Shown one piece after another: positions 1 through 12,302 of a stretch of DNA of 64,000 nt. Every line of letters begins with the position of its first letter. Position 1 is the first letter of the stretch. This stretch comes from Phytophthora sp. 'mugwort' (Eukaryota > Oomycota > Peronosporomycetes > Peronosporales > Peronosporaceae). The stretch spans positions 4,712,001 through 4,776,000 of the forward strand of contig JAUCEF010000006.1 of NCBI GenBank assembly GCA_033558025.1, given 5' to 3'. The position numbers and the translations under genes were made by a program. The notes below the pieces were generated by a model. That model did not search any database and was not told the DNA's origin. It saw only the letters and a program-made list of their open reading frames with translations.

Positions 1-261
1 TGTCTGGCCGTCGCCATCCGAGTCCTTCTCGCAGAAAGTTTTGGTCCACTTGAACATGGCCTCAGTGAAGTCCATCCCAAAGTCGTTGGTGGGTCCGCCA
101 CCCGGTAGCTCGTGGCCGATGGCGTTTACCCCTGGAACGTTGCCCCCGTTCGGCAGCTTCTGCTGGAATATCTTGTACGACTCCGCCTCGGGCGCGGCCC
201 ACAGAGCTACCACGACATAGACCGCGACAACGCAGCCCACACGCGAACACAGCATGCCCAT
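1..261 (-). CDS. Temptin-like secreted protein, 5' part only
   Basis: The minus strand from 261 reads a hydrophobic signal peptide (about residues 1-28, ending near ...APEAES) followed by the segment PNGGNVPGVNAIGHE, then GGGPTNDFG, and near the window edge CEKDSDGDGQT. This order, including the calcium-loop-like DSDGDGQT, matches the temptin Cys/Cys domain family of small secreted proteins found in oomycetes and molluscs. The first ATG (261) is preferred; a second in-frame ATG lies two codons on, at 255. The gene runs off the left edge, so the C-terminal cysteines cannot be checked. It is divergent from the ankyrin gene, with 206 bases between start codons. Its role in oomycetes is not established; secretion is inferred from the signal peptide. 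Confidence 0.75.
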   Translation of the reverse strand, partial: MGMLCSRVGCVVAVYVVVALWAAPEAESYKIFQQKLPNGGNVPGVNAIGHELPGGGPTNDFGMDFTEAMFKWTKTFCEKDSDGDGQT

Positions 262-467
262 AAGCTCTCGCAACTGTGAATAACCACGTCGCGGTACTGC
301 GATGGGTAAAATCGTTACACTGAATCCAAATCGGTTTCCGCAAGTAATTGTTATTTTTTTTTCGATATCGTCTTGGACGGGAAGTATCTTGAAGGACCAT
401 CACTCCGTGAATTGCGCACTCAGGCGACGCCTTATCAGTACTGAAGACACGACGACGAGTGCGCGCC

Positions 468-3400
468 ATGGGGATCCGCAGCACGCGGCCGCTCCCGCTG
501 GCGCATGCGGAGCTGGTGCTAGCCCCGTTTTTCAAACGACGCTTCCGCTCCTGGCACCTGGAGCACGTGCGGCTGGCACTGCAGCGCTACCGACTGCTTA
601 CGTCGCGTTTCTGCGTGGACGGGATGCAGCTCAGCACCGTCCTCGGTATAAAGGAAAAGAAGCTCGTAGACGACGTCATGCGGCTGTTCCTACCGCGCAC
701 GCCTACGAGGGTGCAGTGCATGGTGGACGCTATGGAGGTGCTCATAGCCCTCGCTCTTGTGTGCCAGGCGCCCGGCATGCTGCAACGCTTCGAGTGTGAG
801 TTGAATTGAAGGTTATTATTTTTATATGTACTAAGTTATTATGTGGTGTTGTTGTCAGTGATCTTTGATATAGCGGACTGGGAAGCTAAAGGAGCCATCT
901 CAACGACGGACTTGATCATGTGTGAGTCACTGACGAGATATCTGAGAATACCGAGAAGAGACTGATTCTTTGCGGCTACTGTAGTATGCGGGGCGGTGGG
1001 GCGAGCTATCATGAAGTTGTTTGAATACAAGGTGGAGCCGGAGCAGCATGCAGCGATGAAATATGTCACAGAAGTTATTGGCTCGCTTGGTGTGAACAGG
1101 AGCGGCTCTATTGGTAAGGAGGCGCTCTGCAAGTTTATGGTATCAGACGATTATGCAGTTCACTACGCCAAACAATGCACAGGAGAAGGTACGAGTGTAG
1201 ATTTGTTGAATCGTTTTGAGCAAGAGTGATGCTAATGGTTGTACATTGCAGACAAAACGAAGCTCTACATTATGTTAGAGAAGGACGCGGAGTTTCTTGG
1301 GGCTATCGAATTCAGTAGTGTGCAGCATATGCAGACTTCGTCATTGAGAACTGTCCGCGATATGATTTACGCGCAGGTGCATCGAGTCCCGGAGGATTTT
1401 TTGTTTCTGTGCCAGGGTCGAAAGGTAGAAAAAGTGTGTGAAGTGGATCGTCGGGCTTGGTCTGTTGTGCCCTTTGGTTTGCGGGGATCGCCAGGGCTTC
1501 GGACCGATATTATAGCTAAGAATCGTGGGCTCGAACGGCCTACAGTTGTTAGTCCTTTTGAGTTTCGCTACATGGACAACCTTATCACACGTTACAAGAA
1601 AAATGTTCACGACATCAAGCCTGTTTACAAGCATCGGTCATTTCGTTTGCGGAGAACTGCTCCAAGAAAGCAGCTCGAGCCACTTGAACAGTGGCATGTG
1701 GCAACTACTTGGAGCGGGGAATGGATTTACGGGCAACAGTTAATCAAAGCCAAATCAAAGGCGGGAATTCTGAAATCCCTGCGAACAGAAACTCGACACC
1801 AGGAAGGAGTACTCGTCGTTAAATCAAATTACGGTGAGATACTCTCGCCATCCTCCATGGTCAACGCTGGAAGTGGGAATAACCAGACTGACCGACCCCA
1901 ACCACCACAAATTGATGATTTACCGTCGACACCTTCACAACCTGAACAGCGGATGCAGCGAATTTTTTCTTTGAGTTTACGAGAGCGCAAACGTGAAGAC
2001 AAGCTGCATCAACAGAGGGTGCAATGGAAGGCAAGACTTATCGCAATGGAAGTACAGAATCAAATAGAAGAAAATCCAAATGCTGCGGGTGGAAAACGTT
2101 TTAGGCAACCAGTGGCGCGAAATGTAATAAATTCTGCAGGCAGCACGAAAATGTCTATAATGAAAACCCTGTTGGTTAATGTCGAAGAAGACAACGTCCT
2201 GCCGTCGCGTCTTGTTCGCTGCGAGCCGAAGAAGCGGCGAAGGCCGAAAAGAGTGGAGTGGGCAGTCTACCGGTGGGATGTCCCCGGAAGGATCTTACCG
2301 TCTTTGCCTCCCAGACGCAAACATCTGAAGGTGTCGAATATCTGCAGTGATATTGCACTGTCCACGCCATCCGGAACTTCAACGAACCAGCCGTTTCGTT
2401 TGGGATCGTTTCTCAGCTCAACTCGCATTTCTCTAGAAGAAAATGAAGTCGAAGTGTTCCCCATATTGATTATTCGACCAATCGAGGATCAAATTTGCGT
2501 GAACGAGCGTGACTATGACGAGATTGAAGACGTTATGAAGCCTTCAGTTGCATCGGATGGACTAATAGTTGAGAAGTTAGAAAAGAAGCCCCTCTTTGCG
2601 AGCAAGACGTATCTGACGGAGTTTGAGTACGATATCAGCGCAACTGAAAGCAACTTTGAAGCGCTTTACCAGCATATTGCCAGTGGCACTCTCCAGGATA
2701 CACTTCGGTTGAATCGACGTGACATTTTTGGCCGCACGATGTTGCATGACGCTGCTGAATTTGGTCACTCGAACATCATGGAGCTGTTATTGAAAGCTCG
2801 AGTCATCGTCGATGCCACGGATAGCAAAGGGGATACGGCACTCCATCGTGCCGCTCGTCACGGAAGACTGAAGGAGGTGAGCATGCTTCTGCGAGAGCAC
2901 GCAACACCGTGGCTGCTAAACTCCGAGGGGAAATCTCCATTATACTGTGCCTTGGAAACTGCTGCCAAAATACCTGCACGTCGAATATCGCAGCTATCTG
3001 GAAAAACTACCGCGATTGTTGCTAGTTTGAAGCCTGTTGACGATCGCAGAAACTTTTTTCTTGCAAATGGAACCTACTCTCAGCTTCGTCAAGTGATCGA
3101 TCTGCTCTGGGATAACTACAAGTTAGAGCACCTCGTGTGTAGCGACGGCTATCACCGTACCAATTGCTTAAACCTCGAGAAACAAATTTACGGGGGCATG
3201 ATCCAGGCATCCCATGATGGTAACTTGTTGCGAATTCAACGGCTTGTAGACCTGGAGAAAAGACCTGTCCTACAGTACATTAATGACCAACTAGAGTTTG
3301 TAAAGCGCACAGCTCTTCATGAGGCGACGGAGCAGGGTCACACAGCTATGGTAGATTTGTTGCTGAAACTCGGTGCTGATGGTTATTTACGGGATCAGCG

Positions 3401-6400
3401 CTTACAAACTCCCTTGCATTTGGCTGCTTGCAATGGCTACGATAAAATTGTGAAATGTCTGGTCTTGAAATTCCCGCGTACAGCATCATACCAAGACATT
3501 GTTGGCTGCACACCACTCCATTTAGCAGTTCAACAAAAACATTGGAGAGTTGCAGCAGAGCTCATATCCCTCATACAAACAAGTAGAGAGGCCATTTATT
3601 CTGAAACTGGTGCTGAGCTCAGTACTGAAAGCCGAAGAAGAGTAAACTGTTTGGATCTCCAAGATATCCATGGATTTACTGCATTGCACTATGCTTGCAT
3701 TCACGGTAATTTCGAGATCTGTAGATTATTGGTCAGTGCCACGGCTGCTGTATCCGTCTCGCAATGCGAATATCGTATTCTGCATGGAACCCCGCATCTT
3801 CTGGGAATGTGGTGGAAAGGAAACTCAAAGGGGGTCGGCAACCACAAGAGCCTGGTAGAGGCATCTGATCAAATCAAAATTGTTGACATTGAGGCACCAG
3901 TCGAGCTAGTCTTACAGGGGTGCAAACATGACTTCTCGAACTTTCAAGAGCGACTAGCTGTAGTGGATCTTCTGCTGAACAATGAAAGTGCCGAGGATTC
4001 CGACCATGGAAAAACAAGTGTAGTAAAAGCTACCCCATCTCCGCTTTATCACATTGCTGCTCAGCTAGCTGATGTCAACATTAGCGTCGCGGTGGAAATT
4101 TGTCGACGACTTCACAAACTACATATCGAGATTAATATGACACACCCTCGAACGGGTGAAACCGTATTGCTTCAAGAGTGCAAACGGATCTGTTTGCTAA
4201 GGAATAACTGCTCGGACGGAAGTTCTTCACACATAGACGAAATGGCGAGCCAGCTGGCGCTTGTTCGGAGTTTGTTGGAGCTGGGAGCAAATGTTGACCT
4301 GGCAAATGAAATTACTGGTGAATCGCCACTTGGATGTGCAGCACGATACGGACACTTGTCACTCTTGGATTTGCTTTTGGAGGCTGGTGCAGATCAGGAT
4401 GTTTTCCTTCGACGATGCTCCTTTTCGCCCCTGCATTTCGCTGCTTTGGGGAATCACATCGCATGTGTCAAAATGCTAATTGGGAGATCTGCAACCGTCA
4501 ACGTCGAGATGCCTCCGACAAATGCTGAAACGCCACTGTTCTTTGCTATCCGTTCGAAGAGTGAAGAAATGGTTGACCTACTTCTTCGTAGTAACGCTGA
4601 CCCTTGTTCGCTTTGCACTGTACAGTCAAATTGCAGAACGTCTTTTGGTGTCGTACTTTCACTACCGAAGGCGACGAAAGAACGGCATCATAGCAGCCAA
4701 TCTAAGGAAAACGTCAACACTGGAAATGAGGGTGCCAATACGACAGCTACTGTTGTTTCGCCATTGACGTTTGGACTGCTGGTGGCCCAGTCGTTGAGAG
4801 CATTTAGTGTACAAGAAGAATTAAGTCTTACGGTGAAGCGTTCACAGAGGCACACTCAGTGGATAGAGATGAAGCACATATGTACAATGCTCACAAAGCG
4901 ATTGCTCGAAGATAATGGGGGAAGCAAGGGGCTTGTAACTAGCGAGGATGTCCATCTAGCATGCGGGCTAGGATTTTGGGAGCTCGTACAGATGCTTCTG
5001 TCCCAGCAAATCAAACTCTCTAATGCACCTAGCGTTCATGGTATGAACGCTTTGCATTTGGCAGCTGCTGCGGGCGAAGCACAAGTTGTATCTGCTTTGG
5101 TCGCAGGTGGAATGAACGTAAATTGCATTACACGAAGTGATTCACCGAAACCGAAGAAACCTTCGGGACGGAGAATATGGTACGAGTGGACTGGATGTGG
5201 ACACAAAGGAGCTCTCTTTTATGCTTTGATACATGGTCACACAGAAACTGCAGCGAAGCTTTTGGTGTTAGGTGCAAACGCTGAACAGACAATCCCACAC
5301 ACACGAAAAACCGTTCGATGGAGAATTGGAAAGGTAACTTACACCGATAAAGCCTTTTGCGAACTCGTAGTAGTGCGATTTATTGTCAGTGAGGCAATGG
5401 TCAAAGCGGCAAGGACGGGGTGCATTGAGAGGGCTGTGTATGACGGTGACAACCATACGCCACATGTGGATGAAGCATCCGTAAACTTAATCCATTTGAT
5501 CGAGTGTAGTATTAATCAGAGAGTACCTCTGCTCCACTTGGCCGTTGCCTTAGGACACTTGATTTTAGTACGCACACTTGTCGAAGCGGGTATGAGCATC
5601 TTCTCTGGATTCGTCGCCGTTTCAACTCCTCAGACAGGAACGACCGGTATAAATGCGCCTGCTGAAACTCCTATTCACATCGCCATAGCTTGTGGACACT
5701 TGGAGATCGTTCAGTTCTTTGGAGAAATTGTTCAGAATCATTTCCCTGGGTGTTTTATTCGTGACGGTAAAACGTTCAAGAGTCTGCTGGTTACTGCTTG
5801 CGAGGCACGCCAGATTCATATTTTACGTTTTCTCTTGCGTCACGATGGAGTTAACGCTGGAGGGGGCTTCACACGCGAGGATTGCAAAGACGAATTTCAA
5901 AATGCACTTTGTTCTTGTGCTGTTTTTCAATTTACTGAAGGTTTCGAGCTACTTGTTCAGCACGGAACTCGGCCTGATCTGCACACCGTTGTGAATGTAC
6001 TAAAAGGACTTACACTATCATCCAAGCATTCAATGGCTAGCCCTCAAATTAATGAATTTGAGTTATTGGAACGGGACGATAACGACTTCTGTGCAGCATT
6101 TCCAGGCGAGAGATACCAATATGACTTCAGGAAAAATTCTGTCGAAATAGCCACCAAGCTGCTGGAACGTACCCTCTCTTCAGAATACGTCGCTGACATC
6201 ACTGAATTCCTTGGATCGAGCCCTATCTTCGGATGGATGCATAAGATCCTAATTATTTGCTCCCGTTACCAGCTCTGGATCGTTTTAGACCAGATATTTG
6301 TTTACCACCAAGAATATTTTTTGGATGTAGCAAGCGTTTGGAAGCCGGTGCTTGTGCGGGCAGCACATTGCTCGTTGGTATTGCATAGAGCTGCGATGTG

Positions 6401-9400
6401 CAATCAAGCAAACCTGGTGACATTTTTTCTTCGCCTGGGAGTTCCTGTGAATTTACGACTCGGCCAAACACCAGCAACAAGGTGCCCAATATGGTATGCT
6501 GCGTCAAGTGGATCTTTGGAAGCGTTTCTTTGTTTGGCATTGCGATCGACATCGTTTGTAGAAGACCTGGAATTTTGCAACGTCCTAAATAGCTTGCGAC
6601 CTGTATTTCGATCCATTGATGAATCTCGAAGCATATTATCGACCAGTAATACCACTTGCCGGTGGCAAAATCTTAGTGTTTTCGGCTGTATTGACGTTTC
6701 AAAGAAGCAAACGAACGGGTACTTGATTCAAAAGTTTATCAACTATGGACTTATGATTGCCCGTGGACATGCAGATAACTCGTTACTCCATCACGCGTGT
6801 CGGCGAGGGGAGTTGATTGCTGTTCAAGCTCTTGTAAAGGCTGGCGCTGATCTAGCTGCGACAAATCGAAATGGAGAGACCCCACTTGAGGTCGCAAGCG
6901 GGAGAAAGGATGGATTTGGGCTTGCAATCGTACGCCATCTGCTGTCAGAAATTGCACAGCAGAAGCTATCTCTTACAGCAATGATCATAGATCGAGCATT
7001 AATCCGCTGCTTTGTTCTGGAAGCTGCGTGCAACCTAAATATCGCTCGGGCCTTGCTAGATGCTGGGGCTAACGCTCGCTTTTCACGTGATGCCACAGAA
7101 GATGAAGCTAAAGCCTGTGGGTGTACCGCCAACGTTTCAGCACTATTCTACGCGATGCAAAGAGCCCAATCCGCAGGAGTGAAGCTACTTGTGGATCATG
7201 GAGCAGTAATTACTGTGGCACTCACAAAAGCATTTCTAGCCCGATTATTGATAGATCCTAAGCATCCCATGGCACATCACTGGCGACGGTTTTCAAAGTA
7301 TCTGAAGCACAACAGTGGAATGGTGAAATTGCTGGACGTAGAAGCGATCATGAAGATCCTTTTGAAAAACAAAATGTTTCCGGACGCTATGAACCCAGAG
7401 CTAGTTTATCAAATGCTTACTTCCGCTTCCGCATTTGCGGCTACAATCGCACAGGAAGTAGGCGAGAGCAATAGATTTTGGGGTATCGTTAACTCGATCC
7501 TCGACAAATACCCGAAAGAGGCGAGCAGTCGAAAAGCTGAGCGGAACCAGAAATCCGCACTTCACTATGCTGTCGCTAGTCTGGAACTGCCGACTGTGGT
7601 CAAACTGCTCGAACTACGAGAATTTGATTTACTGGCAGAAGACGAAAACAAGCAGACTCCACTCCACATGGCGGCTGCAGGTGGAGACGAGACTATTTGC
7701 CGTCTTGTTTTGAGAAAGCTGCAATCAAATACGGCAAAGGTCACGGCCATAGACGTACCGGATATCGGTGGCCGGACCGCCTTGCATCTCGCTGTCATTC
7801 TCGGTCACGAGACAGTTGCAAATATGCTTTTGGCGGCTGGAGCTTCGCTTGATATTCGTTGCCGCGATGGCTTGACCGCATTGCTGTATGCCGCTAAGTG
7901 CAATCGGCTGGCTATCCTTATTGCATTGTATTCACGAGCACAGCCTAAGCCGCGCGACGCGTTATTCACAGCAAACCGTGAATCTGGCATCTTTGTAGCT
8001 GCACGACATGGAGCATTCCCCGTTGTTCGTTGGCTTCTAAACTTGTACGAGGACGAGAGTGAAGCTGATAGAAACGACACTAGCGACAAGATGACTTTAT
8101 ACAAAGGGGACTTGCTAAATGAAATACGGTGTAGCTTTGGGCGTACAATCTTGCACTACGCAGCTATCCATGGGGACCAGGAAACTCTGGAAATACTGCT
8201 TAAGACAGCACAACACAAACTGAAAAGTGGTTCCTCTGACCCTGTGAACGTCCGAGACAAGTCTGGATACACTCCGCTGATGTACGCATTTGCATTTGGC
8301 AGGTTACGAACCGTTCGGTTGTTATGTGAGTTCGGCGCAGATCCTTATGCAAGTGTTAACCACTCAGAAGATTCTGGTGCACATCCGTACACTGTTGGAT
8401 TTTACATTGCTGACCTCCTTCAGTGGTTTGCTCTGCCTGGATGGTACTCTTTTGTATGCAAGTATTTTCCCCGTAAAGAAAAAGTTCGACTAGTACACTC
8501 GACTTCTATCGACGAAGACTACTTCTGGCATACAAGCTACAACTACAGAAAGAAGCATGACAAGCTCCCAGTCGAGTGGCGATGCAAATGGAAACGGATT
8601 CCTGCAGTAAGACTGTTAAAGTCAGAGCCACGTCATAGAGGGAAGGAACTGGTCCGAACATCTTTACGCTCTTGGCGGTTCCCACGTAAATCCATTTTCG
8701 ACTACGCGTGTGAGATTGGCAATGCGCAAATGGCTGAATTTCTAGTAAACTTGCGTCTTCCTCAAATTTTCTGCAGATTAACGTATCAAGCTCAACGTCG
8801 CAACTTCATGCAGGCAGTGCGTTGGAATCGGCTTGATATCGTGAAGATTCTACTCAGGTCGGCCACACCTGGTAATGTACTTATTGAATCGACCACAGGA
8901 AATCACTTTATGGATTTCTTGGAATCAGGAATTGACTGTGCAGTCTCGCGAGGTCTGGAAGATATGGCTATTTACATGATAAATCAGTGGCAAGGAATCA
9001 AAGAAAATGTCCGGGATAGTGCGACACCTAGCGCTTTTGCGTTCCAGTTCGCATCAGCGTTCCAGGTCGCGTGCATACGGCGATTACCAAAACTTATGGA
9101 AGGAATGATTGAGCGCGGTGGAGAGGATATTATTGAATACCAGCTGAACGAGGGTCCAGCCCTCGTCTACGCGTTTGCATTTGGCTACGTGGAAATCGCG
9201 AGCCTACTACTTCGCCATGGAGCAGACCCTACCATGGCCATATCCTCATATACGGTGGCTTCTGCTCAGAAATGGCTGGAGTTTGGTTCTCCACTGAGTG
9301 TTCGTGTGTGTTGGCAACCGCGGATTACTGAAGAAAGGATTTGTAACAAACGTCCCGCGTTTGTTGGACCTCTCGAAACGTACGATACACCAACACCACG

Positions 9401-9947
9401 ACTACCTATAGATGATCTCTGCCAAATCTTTGCGAACATCAGTCTCAGGAGTAATGGGCAAGTCATTTCCGATGCTGAGGCTACAGATTGTACGAATCAA
9501 CCGGAAATGACAGCTTCAGATGAATCAGCTTTGTCGGAATCTGCCACCAATAGCAAGGAAAGAAGCTCAGGGCAGGATACAGATGCAATCGCTGAGACGT
9601 CCAAAAATTCAAAGCAGGATGATGATGTTGCGGTCTCAGTGAGGAGTGCCTCGAACGAACTGCTTCAGGAGGAACATGTTGCCCCAAACGATAGAGGTAA
9701 CCGAGCCGACAAATCAAACGAATTTAGGCGGTGTGATGACAATAGCACCTCTGTGTGCGAGAATAACGATGAAGCACAGTCAACTCAGACATTAGAGGAT
9801 ATGGGGCAATGTGGTGATGATTTGCCCGGCGAGAATTTGGAGAACACCACCACTCTGAAAGATGTGACGCGAGATGGCAATGAGCCCGCTGAGGCAGATT
9901 CAAGCCCCCAAACTGAGGTTGACAACGACATTAAGGCAGATGAGTGA
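468..9947 (+). CDS. Giant ankyrin-repeat protein with EF-hand-like N-terminus
   Basis: I read four exons: 468-795, 859-921, 985-1188 and 1252-9947 (3,096 residues). The three introns are 63 nt each, begin GTGAGT, GTGAGT or GTACGA, end in AG and keep frame. The second removes an in-frame TGA at 963, which supports it. The start ATG at 468 has a good context (gccATGG). The spliced N-terminus contains FDIADWEAKGAIS and later LGVNRSGSIGKEAL, which resemble degenerate EF-hands lacking the full set of acidic ligands. Ankyrin repeats (TPLHLAA, GHTAMVDLLLKLGAD and similar) recur from about residue 685 to 2850 with long inserts. The last ~190 residues are acidic, low-complexity and probably disordered. 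No catalytic domain or membrane segment is evident. It is probably a large scaffold; partners are unknown. Confidence 0.88.
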
Positions 9948-10130
9948 TGAAATCGGCACCTCTTGGCTGCAGAATTTCAGACAAACGGCCACAAAAACTC
10001 GTGATCGATGCAAAATACTTTCATGTTGCCCAGTATAGGAGGGAAGGTGATGCCCCTGTCTTTCTATGAGATGCTCAGCAAGGACTGCTGTTCAAAGTGC
10101 TGCTGCTTACAATGCTTAGCCGACGAGTTC

Positions 10131-12028
10131 TTACATGAAGTCCGACGCCGTCTTCCGCCCCTTGCTCGCCTTAGTCTTCTTTGACTTCTTGGTTGCAACA
10201 GACAACGGTGATTTCACCTTCAGGACGCCCTTAATGTCCTCCGTTTCCTTCGACACGGCATCACGCTTAGCCGAGGCCTTGAGTCGTTTGACTGACGCCT
10301 CATGCCGAAGCGCCTTGCTCTTGCCAAATGTCACCTTCTTGCTCGACTCGGCCTTCTCCTGCTCCACACGTGCTGCCTGAGCCTGGGACTCCGCCTTCCG
10401 CTTCTTCGAAGCCGACACGGCTTTTTTCTTCTGTGTCTTCTGGGTGCGCTCGCAGTGGCCGCATAGATTCTTGTCCTTCGGCACAAGGCCCTTGCCATAG
10501 CCACCGCATGACCCGCAACGCTTAAACTGCTTGCCACTTTTAGTCACCATGGTGTAGCTCTCCTTCTTCTCGGCCTTTTCCTGCTTGAGCTTCGGCTGCT
10601 CCTTAATCCCAGTCTTCGCTTTCGCGGGCTCTGCAGTCTTCTTTTCCACAGGCTTCTCCTCGTTCTTCTTCACCTCCTGTTGCTGTTTCTTCTTCTGCTT
10701 CTTCTTGCTCTTCTCGGTCTCAGCAGGAGTCTTCATCTCGACATCTTCAGTCTCAGTCTCAACAGGAACCTTCTGCTTCTTGGCCTTCTTCTTAGTAGAC
10801 GTAAACTCGGTCTTCTCCTTCAACTCCTCAACCGTCTTACCGGTATCTTCAGCCTCAGCTTCCACCTCGACATCCTTCTTTGCCTTCCGCTTCTTGGATT
10901 TCTTGGACTTCTTCTCTCCAGCCTCCTCGTTCTTTGCCGGTTCCTTAACAGTCTCAGTCATAGGCTTCTCCTCCTTCTGCTGCTTCTGCTCCTTCTTCAC
11001 AACCTTCTTCGGCTTATCAGCTTCCTCCTGTGCAGCCTGAAACGAATCCACGCGCGTAAGAGCGAAAAACTTCTTGTACAACGAGTACAACGCCGCGCGG
11101 TTGCGCTCTGCCGTGTCGTCCGCCGACGCAATGGCAAAGATGCGGTGCTGCACCTGCGCCACCTTTACCTGTTCGAACACCTTGTCCTGCTCTTCCTCCT
11201 CTTCTTCATCCGTCTCTTCCTTCTCCTCCTCCTGCTCTTTCTTCTCCTTCTCCGGCTGAGGTCCGAACTTGTACTTGGTCAGCATATCCTCGAATACCAA
11301 CTCGCGCACACGTTTAAACACCGTCTTATCGTACTCACTACTCAGCAGCGTGAAAAACGGCTCCATCAATGTCACGAACGCTTCGGTAGTCACATCTTTG
11401 CCCGCAGCATTGTAGATCTCGGCCAAATACAAATCTGCCAAGTGCATGCGCAATCCATTGGGCAACTGGCTCACGACCTCAGCCGACAGAATCGTCACGA
11501 ACGCCTGCACCAGATCCTCGTCCCAGTCCAGCACACGCAAGAGCGCCACCGTTTCACGAACAAACTTGCGTACCAGCGAGTAAAATTTATCGAGACGGAG
11601 ACCGTCCAATCCATGCCACTCTCGGTGCATGGTCCGGAAGAATGAGTGCACGAACTCAAGCGCTGACTCGGCACTGGGGATGCGATGCACCAGTCCGGCC
11701 AAACTAGTGGCCAGCTCCTCCTGTACGGGACGCTTGTCACTCATCCACATACAGTAGAAAAGCGCTTTCCAAAGCTTGTCCCATTCCAGATCCGTCCACT
11801 CCTTCTTCTTCGTTAAGTACACCGTCAACTTCTTTAAAGCCCGGTCGCGGTATTTTTTCTCTACAATAGTACAATAATTGGTTTAGAATGTCAAAAAAAT
11901 AAGTGTGTCAAGCAGGTTATTGAGACGGACAGCATTACAGCGGCAAATAAGAACGGGAATTTTCAGGCCAATGAGAACGTACCGGTGTGCGCGAGGTGCT
12001 GTCCGAAGCGAGAGGCGGCGTTCTCCAT
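10131..12028 (-). CDS. RRP1: Ribosomal RNA processing protein 1 (Nop52 family)
   Basis: Two exons on the minus strand, 11983-12028 and 10131-11860, joined across a 122-nt GT-AG intron (donor GTACGT, acceptor TTGTAG), give 591 residues. The spliced N-terminus MENAASRFGQHLAHTEKKYR followed by LWKALFYCMWMSDK is the hallmark of Nop52/RRP1 proteins, which act in the nucleolus in processing of 27S pre-rRNA and 60S subunit assembly. Residues about 1-220 form the helical Nop52 domain. The rest is a Lys/Glu-rich disordered tail with basic tracts suited to nucleolar targeting. Within it sits a small Cys cluster (CGSCGGYGKG, then CGHCERT) that could bind zinc, placed between charged blocks. It is divergent from the TBC gene, 274 bases start to start. 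Without the first exon the N-terminal motif is lost, so the intron is strongly supported. Confidence 0.93.
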
Positions 12029-12302
12029 GGTAACGACTTGCAAAGGCGCTGGAACACGAACAAGTGGCGGCTCTAACAATCGCCTGCAGGTCAAGTGAGC
12101 GAATGGCCAGCAATGAGTGGATGCGCATTATCAGGACGCTGCGATTGGCTAGAATCGCATTACTCAATATCCACTAATCATATTTAATGAATTCTTATCT
12201 CGTCATCCATTGGATAAAACTTACAAAGCGTCTTACCTCAAGACAACACGGCAACTTCTTCCGCAGCACCGCATTGCGAACTGCTCGTTCGTCTTCGCCG
12301 CT
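12029..12302. promoter_or_regulatory. Shared divergent promoter region of RRP1 and the TBC gene
   Basis: Only 274 bases separate the start codons of two genes transcribed away from each other, so the core promoters of both must lie here or overlap the first exons. I see no TATA box or strong oomycete initiator element; position is the only evidence. Confidence 0.45.

Noticed and set aside
62..535. 157-residue minus-strand frame over the temptin and ankyrin starts
   Set aside because: It lacks recognisable motifs, overlaps the better-supported temptin frame and the ankyrin first exon, and its composition is Arg-rich out-of-frame translation.
10680..11645. 321-residue Leu/Arg/His-rich plus-strand frame
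   Set aside because: Antisense shadow of the Lys/Glu-rich tail of RRP1.
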